This document shows positions 35,223 to 43,957 of a DNA stretch of 64,000 bases, one piece after another. Origin of the DNA: an uncultured Poribacteria bacterium. Its GTDB lineage: Bacteria > Poribacteria > WGA-4E > WGA-3G. The notes beneath the pieces were generated by a model. That model was not told where the DNA came from and did no database searches. It saw only the letters and a list, made by a program, of their open reading frames with translations. The translations under genes were made by a program, and so were the position numbers. The stretch lies in NCBI GenBank assembly GCA_951828515.1, contig OX639992.1, positions 1,054,001 through 1,118,000 on the forward strand, written 5' to 3'. Position 1 is the first letter of the stretch. Every line of letters starts with the position of its first letter.

Positions 35223-35708
35223 CTATTTTCTCCGGACATTGTCTATGGACCAAATGATGCCAAATTATACAGGGGTGAAGGTAGGATTGCAAGGGAAATT
35301 TTGTTGTATGGGGCATTTATGATGGAATCTACAATCGGTTGAAAACTGGGGTAGACGAGGATACAATCCTCGCCAGCGGCAGGGGACCTTGGTTATGGTC
35401 TAAATATAAGATTGGGCAGGCGCGAAGCCTGCCCATATAATGTGTTTTTTGATAATGAATGAATTTTAACAAACACGTTTCATTACCCGTGATTGTTGGT
35501 ATTAAGCGGTATTGAAGTGCTGTCCAGATTTAGTTGTATCTGGAAAATTTGACAAGCACGCTCACCCAAAAGATGGAAAGTACTATCAGGAAATTCATTG
35601 GATTTTCCTTTCTCGGTTTCTCGAGATTTTTTATGTTTCTATAAAATATGATGACATATCCTTGTAATACGTTATCTCTGTGAAAAGGTGACAAAAATTT
35701 GTAAAATA
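35223..35708. other. Intergenic region with a hairpin and a small peptide candidate
   Basis: Divergent spacer of nearly 600 bp with no large gene. It holds the hairpin GGGCAGGC/GCCTGCCC (35414-35434) of the dispersed-repeat class and the 22-residue membrane peptide candidate at 35530. The promoter of the gene at 35805 begins at 35709. Confidence 0.45.
35530..35598 (-). CDS. Candidate 22-residue single-helix membrane peptide
   Basis: The peptide MNFLIVLSIFWVSVLVKFSR plus two residues is one hydrophobic helix with a short basic end. The ATG at 35598 follows a GAAAGGA ribosome site about 8 nt away. It is too short for most gene callers. Small hydrophobic peptides of this kind can be type I toxins or membrane-complex subunits, but there is no supporting antisense RNA evidence here. 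Confidence 0.35.
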   Translation of the reverse strand: MNFLIVLSIFWVSVLVKFSRYN

Positions 35709-35737
35709 TTGACATTGAGGCGTTCACACCGTATAAT
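35709..35737 (+). promoter_or_regulatory. Consensus sigma70 promoter
   Basis: TTGACA (35709-35714), 17 bp, TATAAT (35732-35737): a full match to the consensus. It drives the gene at 35805 and probably the genes following it. Confidence 0.8.
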
Positions 35738-35804
35738 ATCGCTTAAATTAACATGGAGATGCCTTCATCTGAAAAACGGGAATCGATCATCTAATGACCA
35801 GCCC

Positions 35805-36149
35805 ATGAATCCATCCGAAACACAGAAACACTCTCAAGAATACTTAGAGCGGTGCCGACACCCTGAGATTCAAGCACTCCAGCCCAGAGCAGAAAACACC
35901 GAAGGTATATGGATACCAACCTCCGAGCAACTGCAACAGATCTTAAAGCAGAAACTCCCATATCCAGACAGGTCTGTTTTTTACCAGACCACAAATGGTT
36001 GGGAATACGAGACCTATTTTCGCGAATGGGCAGCCGATTACGGCACCTATATTGATACACACCGACAATTTGTTGGAACCGATCCAGAGACCGTGCTTTT
36101 GCAGGTATTAATGGCACTCCTTGGTATCGGAGAACGATGGATGGTGTGA
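35805..36149 (+). CDS. Hypothetical protein, 114 residues
   Basis: Start placed at ATG 35805; the frame is open further upstream into the promoter, so that part is not translated. A tiny frame, MEMPSSEKRESII, lies just before it (35753-35794) and could be a leader peptide. The sequence contains WIPTSEQLQQILKQKLPYPDRSVFYQTTNGWEYETYFREWAADYGTYID, soluble and aromatic-rich. I do not recognise it. It is the first gene after a consensus promoter and precedes the transducer-like gene at 36196. Confidence 0.5.
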   Translation: MNPSETQKHSQEYLERCRHPEIQALQPRAENTEGIWIPTSEQLQQILKQKLPYPDRSVFYQTTNGWEYETYFREWAADYGTYIDTHRQFVGTDPETVLLQVLMALLGIGERWMV

Positions 36150-36195
36150 TTTGTATGGCTAAGTTTGCAACAGAGACAAAAGAGAGGATAATACA

Positions 36196-36906
36196 ATGAC
36201 ATTTGAAACCTTAATGAAGACAATTAATAATTATGGAGAGGCAGGTCTTGTTGATCTGAACACGCTAACCGCGCTGCTGAATAATGCATTTGGGGATTGG
36301 CTGGCTTCACAAGGTATAAGCCGGGTTGACATGGTGGCTCCCAGGTATTTGTGGTTCACCGTGCAAGGCGAATTAAAACAAACACACGCAGTGCCGGGCA
36401 TTAAATTATATGACCGGTTTTTTGTGGTTGACAGAAGGGAAGTCCACGAAAATCCAGAGGCGATAGCAGATGCCCTTACATGCTATAGTTCTGATGGCGA
36501 TGGTGCTTATGTTTGGGTCGTTCCGGATGGCTACATGGCGGCGTTAACCCCAGCGGAACAGGAATGGGAAGCGCACGGCGGCGGATATTTTTCGCATGAA
36601 TCTATATGTATCTCCAATACCGCCGATAGAGGGACGTGTTGTCTACTTGAAGTGCTTTATGAGGATCCCGCGTTAAAAAACGTCTCTTGTGAATTTGAAG
36701 TGCCAGCGCACCGTTCCGTGCATTATCGGCTGGATATGCTCAAGACTGAAAACGGTGATCCACTCATCGTCAAAGATGCCCCTGTGAGTTACAAAATCAC
36801 AAGCCGCGACACACGGGTGGTTGTTCAAGGGTCGCGAATCTTAACGAGCGGTGAAAACAGCACATTTGCGAGTTTTGGCACGGTCATGGCATGGTGTCCG
36901 CAATAG
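36196..36906 (+). CDS. Sensory rhodopsin transducer (ASRT/PF07100-like) family protein
   Basis: 236 residues. From about residue 108 the pattern YVWVVPDGYM, FSHESICISNTADRGTCCLLEVLYEDP, FEVPAHRSVHYRLDML, RVVVQGSRI and TFASFGTVMAW follows the Anabaena sensory rhodopsin transducer beta-sandwich family. The N-terminal 100 residues (LNTLTALLNNAFGDWLASQGI, APRYLWFTVQGELKQ) are an extra domain I do not recognise. No rhodopsin gene is in the window. Most bacterial members sit away from rhodopsins, and sugar-related roles have been suggested for them. An AGAGGATA ribosome site precedes the ATG. Confidence 0.65.
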   Translation: MTFETLMKTINNYGEAGLVDLNTLTALLNNAFGDWLASQGISRVDMVAPRYLWFTVQGELKQTHAVPGIKLYDRFFVVDRREVHENPEAIADALTCYSSDGDGAYVWVVPDGYMAALTPAEQEWEAHGGGYFSHESICISNTADRGTCCLLEVLYEDPALKNVSCEFEVPAHRSVHYRLDMLKTENGDPLIVKDAPVSYKITSRDTRVVVQGSRILTSGENSTFASFGTVMAWCPQ

Positions 36907-37025
36907 TTGTCGGAAAGAGAGATAGCCCCCTGCCCGATACTTATAGTCTGACAATTCACAACTATTCCTTGACTTTTTTCACGTCTCCACGTAAAATTTT
37001 AACGTTGCTGAAAAGGAGGAAAACT

Positions 37026-37394
37026 ATGGACGTGCGAGATCATTTTGACTTTATTGATGAGACGAGCATTCGCATCAAGGGGCATCGTGTTTATGTTGAC
37101 GAAGTGTTAGAACAACGTTTACAGGGCAAAGAACCTGAAGAAATCCTACGTCATTTTCCAAAACTGCCCTTAGAGAAAATCTATGCTACACTCCTCTACT
37201 ATGAGGCGAACAAAACAGAGGTCGAGGCTTACTTGGAACGGGTGAAGCAAAAGAAAAAAAGGTTAGATCAGGAGTGGCGGCAAACTCAGGGACCGACGTT
37301 AGTACTCGTTGAGGAGAGAGAACGCCTGCGAAAAGCGCGGGAAAAACGGATTGCTGCGGGGGAGTTTGACCCGATCTGGGATGAACCTGCATGA
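37026..37394 (+). CDS. DUF433 antitoxin-like protein
   Basis: 122 residues from ATG 37026, preceded by a strong AAAAGGAGGAAAACT ribosome site; the longer upstream frame has no comparable site. The DUF433 core reads IRIKGHRVYVDEVLEQRLQGKEPEEILRHFPKLPLEKIYATLLYYEANKTEVEAYLERV. A basic helix-rich tail follows. DUF433 genes are typically paired with DUF5615 PIN-like genes as toxin-antitoxin systems, and here the toxin gene overlaps the end by 4 bp (ATGA). Confidence 0.85.
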   Translation: MDVRDHFDFIDETSIRIKGHRVYVDEVLEQRLQGKEPEEILRHFPKLPLEKIYATLLYYEANKTEVEAYLERVKQKKKRLDQEWRQTQGPTLVLVEERERLRKAREKRIAAGEFDPIWDEPA

Positions 37395-37747
37395 AACCGC
37401 GGTTTCTTTTAGACGAACATCTCAAACGGGCGATTCAGGAACAACTCCCTGAAATGCACATTAGCCGCATTGGAGACGAAGGCACGCCTCCCTTTGGAAC
37501 ACCTGATCCGAATATTTTGGCGTGGGTTGAGCATAACAACTATGTCCTTGTTACTAACAACCGAACCACAATGCCTAAACACCTTACTGAGCATTTGCAG
37601 TCCGGCAGACATGTCCCCGGAATTCTTTGCTTCCCACAGCGTACCCCAATTGGCACCTATATCATGGAGCTCCGTGGGATTTGGAGCACTTTCGCGCCTG
37701 AGCAATATCGAGATGTGATACGATATTTCCCGCAAGGACAGAGGTAA
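37391..37747 (+). CDS. DUF5615 PIN-like toxin
   Basis: 118 residues. The N-terminal LLDEHLKRAIQEQL carries the first conserved Asp of PIN-like nucleases, followed by GTPDPNILAWVEHNNYVLVTNNRTTMPKHL, in which Asp and Asn/Thr residues form the metal site. It is predicted to be an RNA-cleaving toxin held inactive by DUF433. It overlaps the first antitoxin gene by 4 bp and is followed 2 bp later by a second one. Confidence 0.82.
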   Translation: MKPRFLLDEHLKRAIQEQLPEMHISRIGDEGTPPFGTPDPNILAWVEHNNYVLVTNNRTTMPKHLTEHLQSGRHVPGILCFPQRTPIGTYIMELRGIWSTFAPEQYRDVIRYFPQGQR

Positions 37748-37749
37748 AG

Positions 37750-38100
37750 ATGGAACTGCGAGACTACTTCGACTTCAATAGCGAAATTGATATACGCATT
37801 AAAGGACATCGCATTGCTATTCAACATATATTGAACAAGTATCGACAAGGCATGGGAACTGATGAACTACTCCATCGTTTCCCGACTTTGTCCATGGAAA
37901 AAATCTACGCGACTATTCTCTATTACCTTGCCAACAAGGACGAGGTAGAGGCTTACCTTGAGCGCGAGAAACTTATGGATGAAGAGGCGGGAAAACTCAT
38001 AGAAGCGTATGGCAGAACTCCTACGTTGATTAATTGGGAGCAACGTTTGGAAGAAGCTCGACAAAGATTAATTGCTGAAGGGAAGTACCCCTTAACGTAA
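37750..38100 (+). CDS. Second DUF433 antitoxin-like protein
   Basis: 116 residues, paralogous to the protein at 37026: IRIKGHRIAIQHILNKYRQGMGTDELLHRFPTLSMEKIYATILYYLANKDEVEAYLER lines up with it along the whole core. It begins 2 bp after the toxin stop and is the last gene of the unit. No second toxin follows; the YibE/F gene is convergent. It could be a duplicated antitoxin that protects against another toxin, or the remains of a second pair. Confidence 0.8.
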   Translation: MELRDYFDFNSEIDIRIKGHRIAIQHILNKYRQGMGTDELLHRFPTLSMEKIYATILYYLANKDEVEAYLEREKLMDEEAGKLIEAYGRTPTLINWEQRLEEARQRLIAEGKYPLT

Positions 38101-38120
38101 CTTGCCGTTACGACGACATC

Positions 38121-40733
38121 TTACGCCTTCTGCTTTGGGTTCCAGAACGCGCAAATCACTGCCGTAATCGGGATCGCAAGGACCAGTCCCAGTGTACCGG
38201 CGAGCAGGCGGACAATCTCCGCGGATACGACACCGATGCTTAACAATTGTGGGGGTGGTGATTTGAAAAAATCCAGATTCGGTGCCGCAATTGTAACCAC
38301 GAGTAGCAACTCCACGCCGAGATAAGCGAAAACCAACGTATTCACCATTGTACCGAGAATGTCCGTTCCAACGTTCAAACCCGAAGCGATGAGCCGCCAG
38401 GTCGGCATGTTCGGATTTGCCTTACGAATTTCCTCCATACTTGATGCCACCTCGATCGCTCCGTCAACAGCGACACCCAATACACCCATCAGCATCCCTG
38501 CCAAGAGGATCTGCACAAAATCGAACGGTGGCGTGCGCGTCGCCTCTACGATGTCCGCTGAAATCGCGTTCTCTAACCCAGAAAAATGGAGGTGCTGCTG
38601 CGCAAACAGGACGATGAGACCCGCAACTAAGATGCCACCCATCGTTCCAAGTACCGCTGAAAAGGTTTTCCGACTCGGGCCGATCACAAATACCAGCGAC
38701 ACAAACGCCACAACGCCGGAAGTCAGCGTTACGATGAACACTGCATTCGCACCACCCGAAATCAGCGGCAGCATGAAGAAGTAGATGACCCCGGCGGAGA
38801 TCAGCATGGCACACGCTGTACGGATTCCCTCGATCCTGCCTACGAGGATAATTAAGAGGAGCATCCCACCCACTATCCAGATCAGGAATCGGTCTCTACC
38901 GTAATCTTGCACGATGTTGACGAGGCCAACCTGTTCAGGGTTCCCAGCAACACGACAGAGAATAACATCTCCCGGTTCCGCAGGAATACTCAGCAACGGC
39001 ATATTGTGGTTCACGATGTTTCGTAACACCAAGCGTCTGCCTTTGTACATCCCGCTCAACATCTCCACTTCGAGGATATGATGTTCGATTTTCGAATCAT
39101 AGACATTGAGGACGTTTTTCTCTCCATCCTCTACTGCCCGGATACTATACGTTTGCTCGTATTTCGTATCCGAAAGGAGCCAGCGACTGTCCTTCCACGG
39201 TTTAACCGAAACCGTGAGTTCGTCCGAAAGCGGGATTTTATGGCTCCTGAACGCCTCACGTAAAGCCGCAGGCACAACACTATTGTCCAGATCACTTACC
39301 GCACTACTGTCAATCTCAAAAAGGAGATTCCCACTGGATTCAAGCAATCGAACGACTTTGCCCTTCGCGTATTCCGATTTATTAATAGTGTTTCCGTCTG
39401 CATCCCGTTGTTCCAAAACCGTTGCAGAGAGTTCATGGGTGCGGTAATACAGAAAAATTGTGCCGATCAGAACGATAGCCATCGCAATAGGGACAGCGAT
39501 TCGGGCTTTACTACGCGGCGGGTCGGCGCGGAATAATTCCTCCAATTCTTCCTCGGATGGTAGATCCTCGTGGATTTCGGATGTGGCTACCTGCGTGTAC
39601 TGGGTAAGAAAGCCAGCAACCGATGCCGCAATTGGAACCGTGAGCACCAGACCAATAGTTCCCACGACGGCTTGGACAATCGCAACCGATGTGGTTTCAT
39701 CGTTGACGAGACGGAGAAATGGATAGAGGATACCGACTTCAGGGAAATCAATACGTGGTAGTAACATCGTCATCATGTGCGCGCCGAGGTAGGCAAAGAT
39801 GAGCGTATCCGCCATTGTTCCCATAATATCCCTGCCCACATTTAACCCAGCACGGATCGCTTGTGGGACGGTAATGTTCGGGTTCACCTGCTTGACTTCG
39901 TGGACGCTTGAGGAGATAGACATACTCACATCCATCATCGCTCCGACAGCACCCAAGATAATGCCTGCAGACAGGATACCTGTGAAGTTCCAGTGATGCG
40001 AGGCGGGGGTTCGCCACAACGCGATGCCGAGTTCAAGGAAACCGAACTCTTGCGCCAACCCAGTCAATGCCATTGCATGTTGACTGAGGATTGATAAGAT
40101 GCCAACAGCCGCTAAACCCCCAAGCGTTCCAAGCACGCCGGAAATTACTTTGAAACTAAATCCGGTGATGAGGAAGAAGGTCGCGAACGTGAGTAAAGTG
40201 GCAACTAAAAGCGCAACTGCGATCGGATTGTAACCACTGATGGTCAGTGGCACCAGCAGGTAAAGCACGGTGAAAGCGGTAACAAACAGGGTCAAAATCG
40301 CGCGGACCCCTTTCATGCCGGCGACAAGTATCATCAAGATCCCTAACGCCCCAGCCAGATAAAGCAGAAACGGCGTTCGGAAGTACTCACGCAGCGAGAC
40401 AGTCTCAATTTTTGGACGCGTTGGGTCTCGGAGCGGGATGTCAAGGAACAGCACATCCCCTTTGTGTAATACTCGATCTCCGAAAGCACGTCCCGTCCAA
40501 ATGTTGTTGACTTGAACAGTCTCGCCTCGGAACTGACCGGAGAGAATACGGACGGACAAAACCTGATCGGCTTCATCGCTTGTATCTATGTGAATAACGC
40601 GCCCTAAGCAGACTAATACCTGCAAGGCACCGTCGTGCGTCACCTCCGCGAACCGATAGAGTTTTACGTGCAACGCCGCGACGCTCAATAGGATGAGCAA
40701 GATTGTGATGATTTTGATGTTTCTTTCTCGCAT
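38121..40733 (-). CDS. Tandem-duplicated YibE/F-family membrane protein
   Basis: 870 residues, about twice the usual YibE/F length. Two copies of the membrane domain are visible at roughly residues 130-395 and 615-865; both contain GLNVGxDIxGTMxxTLxFAYLG and a preceding VTxPxxxxxA-like row of helices. An extracytoplasmic region separates them. Each half starts with a beta-rich segment that ends in RGETVQVNN or RRLVLRN. Bacillus YibE/F is reported as a transport-like protein whose function is not well established. The fusion of two copies is the odd feature. It converges with the antitoxin array. Confidence 0.8.
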   Translation of the reverse strand: MRERNIKIITILLILLSVAALHVKLYRFAEVTHDGALQVLVCLGRVIHIDTSDEADQVLSVRILSGQFRGETVQVNNIWTGRAFGDRVLHKGDVLFLDIPLRDPTRPKIETVSLREYFRTPFLLYLAGALGILMILVAGMKGVRAILTLFVTAFTVLYLLVPLTISGYNPIAVALLVATLLTFATFFLITGFSFKVISGVLGTLGGLAAVGILSILSQHAMALTGLAQEFGFLELGIALWRTPASHHWNFTGILSAGIILGAVGAMMDVSMSISSSVHEVKQVNPNITVPQAIRAGLNVGRDIMGTMADTLIFAYLGAHMMTMLLPRIDFPEVGILYPFLRLVNDETTSVAIVQAVVGTIGLVLTVPIAASVAGFLTQYTQVATSEIHEDLPSEEELEELFRADPPRSKARIAVPIAMAIVLIGTIFLYYRTHELSATVLEQRDADGNTINKSEYAKGKVVRLLESSGNLLFEIDSSAVSDLDNSVVPAALREAFRSHKIPLSDELTVSVKPWKDSRWLLSDTKYEQTYSIRAVEDGEKNVLNVYDSKIEHHILEVEMLSGMYKGRRLVLRNIVNHNMPLLSIPAEPGDVILCRVAGNPEQVGLVNIVQDYGRDRFLIWIVGGMLLLIILVGRIEGIRTACAMLISAGVIYFFMLPLISGGANAVFIVTLTSGVVAFVSLVFVIGPSRKTFSAVLGTMGGILVAGLIVLFAQQHLHFSGLENAISADIVEATRTPPFDFVQILLAGMLMGVLGVAVDGAIEVASSMEEIRKANPNMPTWRLIASGLNVGTDILGTMVNTLVFAYLGVELLLVVTIAAPNLDFFKSPPPQLLSIGVVSAEIVRLLAGTLGLVLAIPITAVICAFWNPKQKA

Positions 40734-40773
40734 GTTTTGTTTTTCTTAGGACTTACGCAGCGTCTTGTAGAGC

Positions 40774-41130
40774 TCATTCCGAAAATGTGACACGTCTATA
40801 AATATGACGTAGAAGGAGTTCGCATTCAATTGAAAGGACAGGTGCCACATCGTCAAGCTTTTGAAATTCGGTTGCTTGCCATTGGCTTTCTTGCCGGAGA
40901 TGATGTTCCACATGCATCCGACTTTGCGAAATCAGAATGTATTCTTTCAACGATGCAATCTGCTGGTAACGTGTAAATTTCTCTCGCCGATCGTATGCTG
41001 CGGTTGAAGGTGAAAGCACCTCTATGATAACGGTCGGATTGAGCAGTGTATCAAAAACATCGCGTTCCCAATTAATATATTCTCCTGGGGGCAGATATGT
41101 CCGTGCTATAGGCGTTGACATGTGTGCCAC
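40774..41130 (-). pseudogene. Uma2-family nuclease with a large internal deletion
   Basis: 118 residues. The first 21 residues (ARTYLPPGEYINWER) line up with the start of the intact Uma2 protein at 58781, but the next residues are DVFDTLLNPTVIIEVLSPSTAAYDRREKF, which correspond to about position 105 there. About 80 residues, with the Asp of the PDVSVV motif, are missing in frame. The remaining VEVLSPST and KF/Y parts are kept. It is probably inactive. Its frame is still open, so the loss may be recent. It lies between yibE/F and uvrC. Confidence 0.7.
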
Positions 41131-41319
41131 CTCTGTTTTGTATTCCCAAAAATTTGTAAATCAAATCGCGCGGCCTCATGACTCCTTCTTTGCAAATAGT
41201 ATGCCAACGAGAAACACTACGGTCCGCTAACCCGGGTATTGAAACTGCCCATATCCGTGCATCGGATCGAACAAATTGCCCGCATTCGTGCAGTCCAACC
41301 CCCATAGCAAGCGAGTAGA

Positions 41320-43245
41320 TCAAAGATGCTTCCGAATGTTCTCAGCGACGCTGCGTGGGATCCCCTTCACAGAGAGTAATCCATCCAAGCTCGCTTCTCG
41401 GATCGCTTCGATTGAACCGAAATGCTGGAGCAGTGCCTGTTTCCGCTTCGGACCGAGGTTCGGAATCTCGTCAAGCACCGATACACTCAGCGATTTCTGA
41501 CGGAGTCGCCGGTGATACGTAACCGCAAACCGGTGCGCTTCATCCCGCAACCGTTGGATCATGTGTAAGGTCGGGTTATCCTCTCGCAGCACAATCGGTT
41601 CCGATTTACCGGGGACGAAAATTTCTTCAATTCGCTTTGCAAGTGCAATCAACGGAATATCAGGGAGCCGAGATGACGCGTCTTTTGAAGAGCAAGTTTT
41701 GCCTTGCAAGCTGCGGCAAAAGTTCATAGCCGCTTGTGCCGCGCTCAGTTGCCCTTTTCCACCATCAATCAGCATCAAATCTGGCAGCGTATTAAATTTT
41801 TCATCGTCTGCAAGGGCACGGCGGAAACGACGGGTGATAATCTCTTGCATCATCGCGAAATCGTTCTGCCCTTTAACTGAACGGATCTTGAACCGACGGT
41901 ATTCATTTGAAGCCGGTTTTCCGTCTTCCAAGACCACCATCGATCCAACCGCAAACCTGTCGCCGAGATTGGAAATATCGTACGCCTCAATGCGTCGGAG
42001 CGGATGTTTTAACCCAAGCAACTCTTGTAGTTCGACGAGTGCTGGTTCCACACCACTACTATAAACCACGTTCTGTTCACGTTGCGTCAGAAGAATCTCG
42101 GCGTTTTTCGTTGCCAAAATTTGAAGCTTTCTGAGTCTACCTGCCCTTGGGACATGCAACCCAACACGGTTTCCCTGTTTCTCGCTAAGCCAATTTTCAA
42201 TGAGTTCCATCGACGCAATCGGCACCGGTAAAACAACCGTTTTTGGCACAAAAACAGCGTTTTGATAATACTGTGAGATGAAAGCACTTAGCGCGGTGGT
42301 AAGCGATTCTGGGTCCGCATCGTTGAGATAGTAATGTTCACGTTCCAGTAGCTTACCATCTCGTACGCGCAGAAGTTGCACGCACGCAATATCAGTCTTT
42401 GCCGCAATACCGATGACATCCTCATCTGCGGCGGAAACACTATCCATATTCTGTGTTGTAATCGCCTGTTGAACGTCTTTAAGTGTATCCCGATACTTCG
42501 CAGCCGTCTCAAAGTCGAGTGCCTCCGCTGCGGCTTGCATCTGCTCCGTTAGTTCTTTGACCACCGCATCTGTATTTCCGCTTAAGAACTGACACACTTT
42601 CTGTACGATCTCATTGTAGTCTGGTACATCGATTTTATCTGCACAAGGACCCGGGCAGCGTCCAATGTGATAATCGAGGCAGACCCGATACCTATTCCCT
42701 ACTTCCGAGAGCGGTAGGGTACAGGTACGAATAGGAAACAATTTCGTCAACTGTTTGAGTGTCTGGCGGGTTGAACGAACATGGACAAACGGTCCGAAAT
42801 ATCGCGTCCCGTCGTTCTCGGCTTTACGCGTAATGTGGATACGGGGGAAGGGTTCATTGACAGTCACGCGTAAATACGGATAGCGTTTATCGTCTTTCAG
42901 TTTCACGTTGTAGCGTGGCTGATGCGCCTTAATTAGGTTGTTTTCTAAAATCAGTGCTTCTACTTCGGTCTCTGTAACGATATAATCGACCTCTGTAACA
43001 TACCGCATCATCTGTGAGGTCAGGGCGTGTGCAGACTTTTCACGACTTCCGACAGCGTGTTTTGGCTTGCCAGCTTCGCCAAAATAGGAACGTACTCGAG
43101 TACGCAAGCGGATCGCTTTTCCGACATAGATGACAGTACCATCAGAGGCTTTCATCAGATAAACCCCTGGTACATTCGGAAGCGACTGCCACAATTCAGG
43201 CAGTGCCTGCGCTTTTCTGGCGTTTTCATGTTCTTCTGGCTTCAT
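41320..43245 (-). CDS. uvrC: UvrABC nucleotide excision repair subunit C
   Basis: 641 residues, full length. The GIY-YIG domain starts at PNVPGVYLMKASDGTVIYVGKA (residues about 25-47). A UVR motif follows near residue 220 (LTEQMQAAAEALDFETAAKYRDTL). The C-terminal RNase H-like nuclease carries the DGGKGQLSAA stretch, and the tandem HhH motif closes the protein (IPNLGPKRKQALLQHFGSIEAI and DGLLSVKGIPRSVAENI). UvrC makes both incisions around a DNA lesion. Its start overlaps the end of trmB by 20 bp. Confidence 0.97.
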   Translation of the reverse strand: MKPEEHENARKAQALPELWQSLPNVPGVYLMKASDGTVIYVGKAIRLRTRVRSYFGEAGKPKHAVGSREKSAHALTSQMMRYVTEVDYIVTETEVEALILENNLIKAHQPRYNVKLKDDKRYPYLRVTVNEPFPRIHITRKAENDGTRYFGPFVHVRSTRQTLKQLTKLFPIRTCTLPLSEVGNRYRVCLDYHIGRCPGPCADKIDVPDYNEIVQKVCQFLSGNTDAVVKELTEQMQAAAEALDFETAAKYRDTLKDVQQAITTQNMDSVSAADEDVIGIAAKTDIACVQLLRVRDGKLLEREHYYLNDADPESLTTALSAFISQYYQNAVFVPKTVVLPVPIASMELIENWLSEKQGNRVGLHVPRAGRLRKLQILATKNAEILLTQREQNVVYSSGVEPALVELQELLGLKHPLRRIEAYDISNLGDRFAVGSMVVLEDGKPASNEYRRFKIRSVKGQNDFAMMQEIITRRFRRALADDEKFNTLPDLMLIDGGKGQLSAAQAAMNFCRSLQGKTCSSKDASSRLPDIPLIALAKRIEEIFVPGKSEPIVLREDNPTLHMIQRLRDEAHRFAVTYHRRLRQKSLSVSVLDEIPNLGPKRKQALLQHFGSIEAIREASLDGLLSVKGIPRSVAENIRKHL

Positions 43246-43945
43246 TTTTTAATCTCTCATAAACCGCTCGATAGATATCTCTGCCTTCCAAAACATACTT
43301 CATTTCGAAGTTGGTTGCGATATCCTGATCTGGACTGAGGTCTGCCTCGACAGGACGCAACGCTGGTAAATCAGCGAGACGCTCCTGAATCTCTTGGAAA
43401 TATTCCGCATAGTCTGTGGCAATATAAAGCCGACCGCCATTCGGATTGAGTGTGCGTGTCAGGGCAAGGAGAAAGTCTTGATTCCGAAAAATCCGTCGTT
43501 TCCGTTGCCGTTTTTTGGGCCATGGGTCAGGAAAGTAAATATGATATGCCTGAACAGATCCAGCAGGCACATACTGTGTTAAGAAGTAGTTCGCATCTGT
43601 CCACGCAAGACGGACATTTGAGAATGTCCCTGACGCTCTATCTACACCGAAATGTCGCATGTACTTTTCAAACCGGTCTTGCGTCAATGCGATGTACTTC
43701 TGTGCCCGTTCAATACCAATATAGTTAACCGCTGGATGCCGCTTTGATGCTTCAAGCAGAAAACGCCCTTTCCCGGATCCAATCTCTATTTCTACCGGAT
43801 ATAGATTCCCGAAAAACGCCTCCCAATCAATCGGCACAGGAAACTCACCTAACGGCACAGCGCGCACTGTCACGATATCGATTATTTGCGAGTGGACAGT
43901 TGTATTCTGGTAGTAAAGGTCGTTGTAGTCGGGATTTTCACGCAT
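43226..43945 (-). CDS. trmB: tRNA (guanine-N7-)-methyltransferase
   Basis: 239 residues. The AdoMet motif EIGSGKGRFLLEASKRHP is followed by YIGIERAQKYIALT and the TrmB signature YHIYFPDPWPKKRQRKRRIF. It methylates G46 of tRNA variable loops. The reading frame overlaps uvrC by 20 bp, and the SDR gene on the same strand starts a little upstream, so a small operon of SDR, trmB and uvrC is likely. Confidence 0.96.
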   Translation of the reverse strand: MRENPDYNDLYYQNTTVHSQIIDIVTVRAVPLGEFPVPIDWEAFFGNLYPVEIEIGSGKGRFLLEASKRHPAVNYIGIERAQKYIALTQDRFEKYMRHFGVDRASGTFSNVRLAWTDANYFLTQYVPAGSVQAYHIYFPDPWPKKRQRKRRIFRNQDFLLALTRTLNPNGGRLYIATDYAEYFQEIQERLADLPALRPVEADLSPDQDIATNFEMKYVLEGRDIYRAVYERLKNEARRT

Positions 43946-43957
43946 GGCTCACCCGGC

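Noticed and set aside
41072-41323. An 83-codon minus-strand frame between the Uma2 remnant and uvrC
   Set aside because: It overlaps the start of the Uma2 remnant and shows no family resemblance or clear ribosome site.
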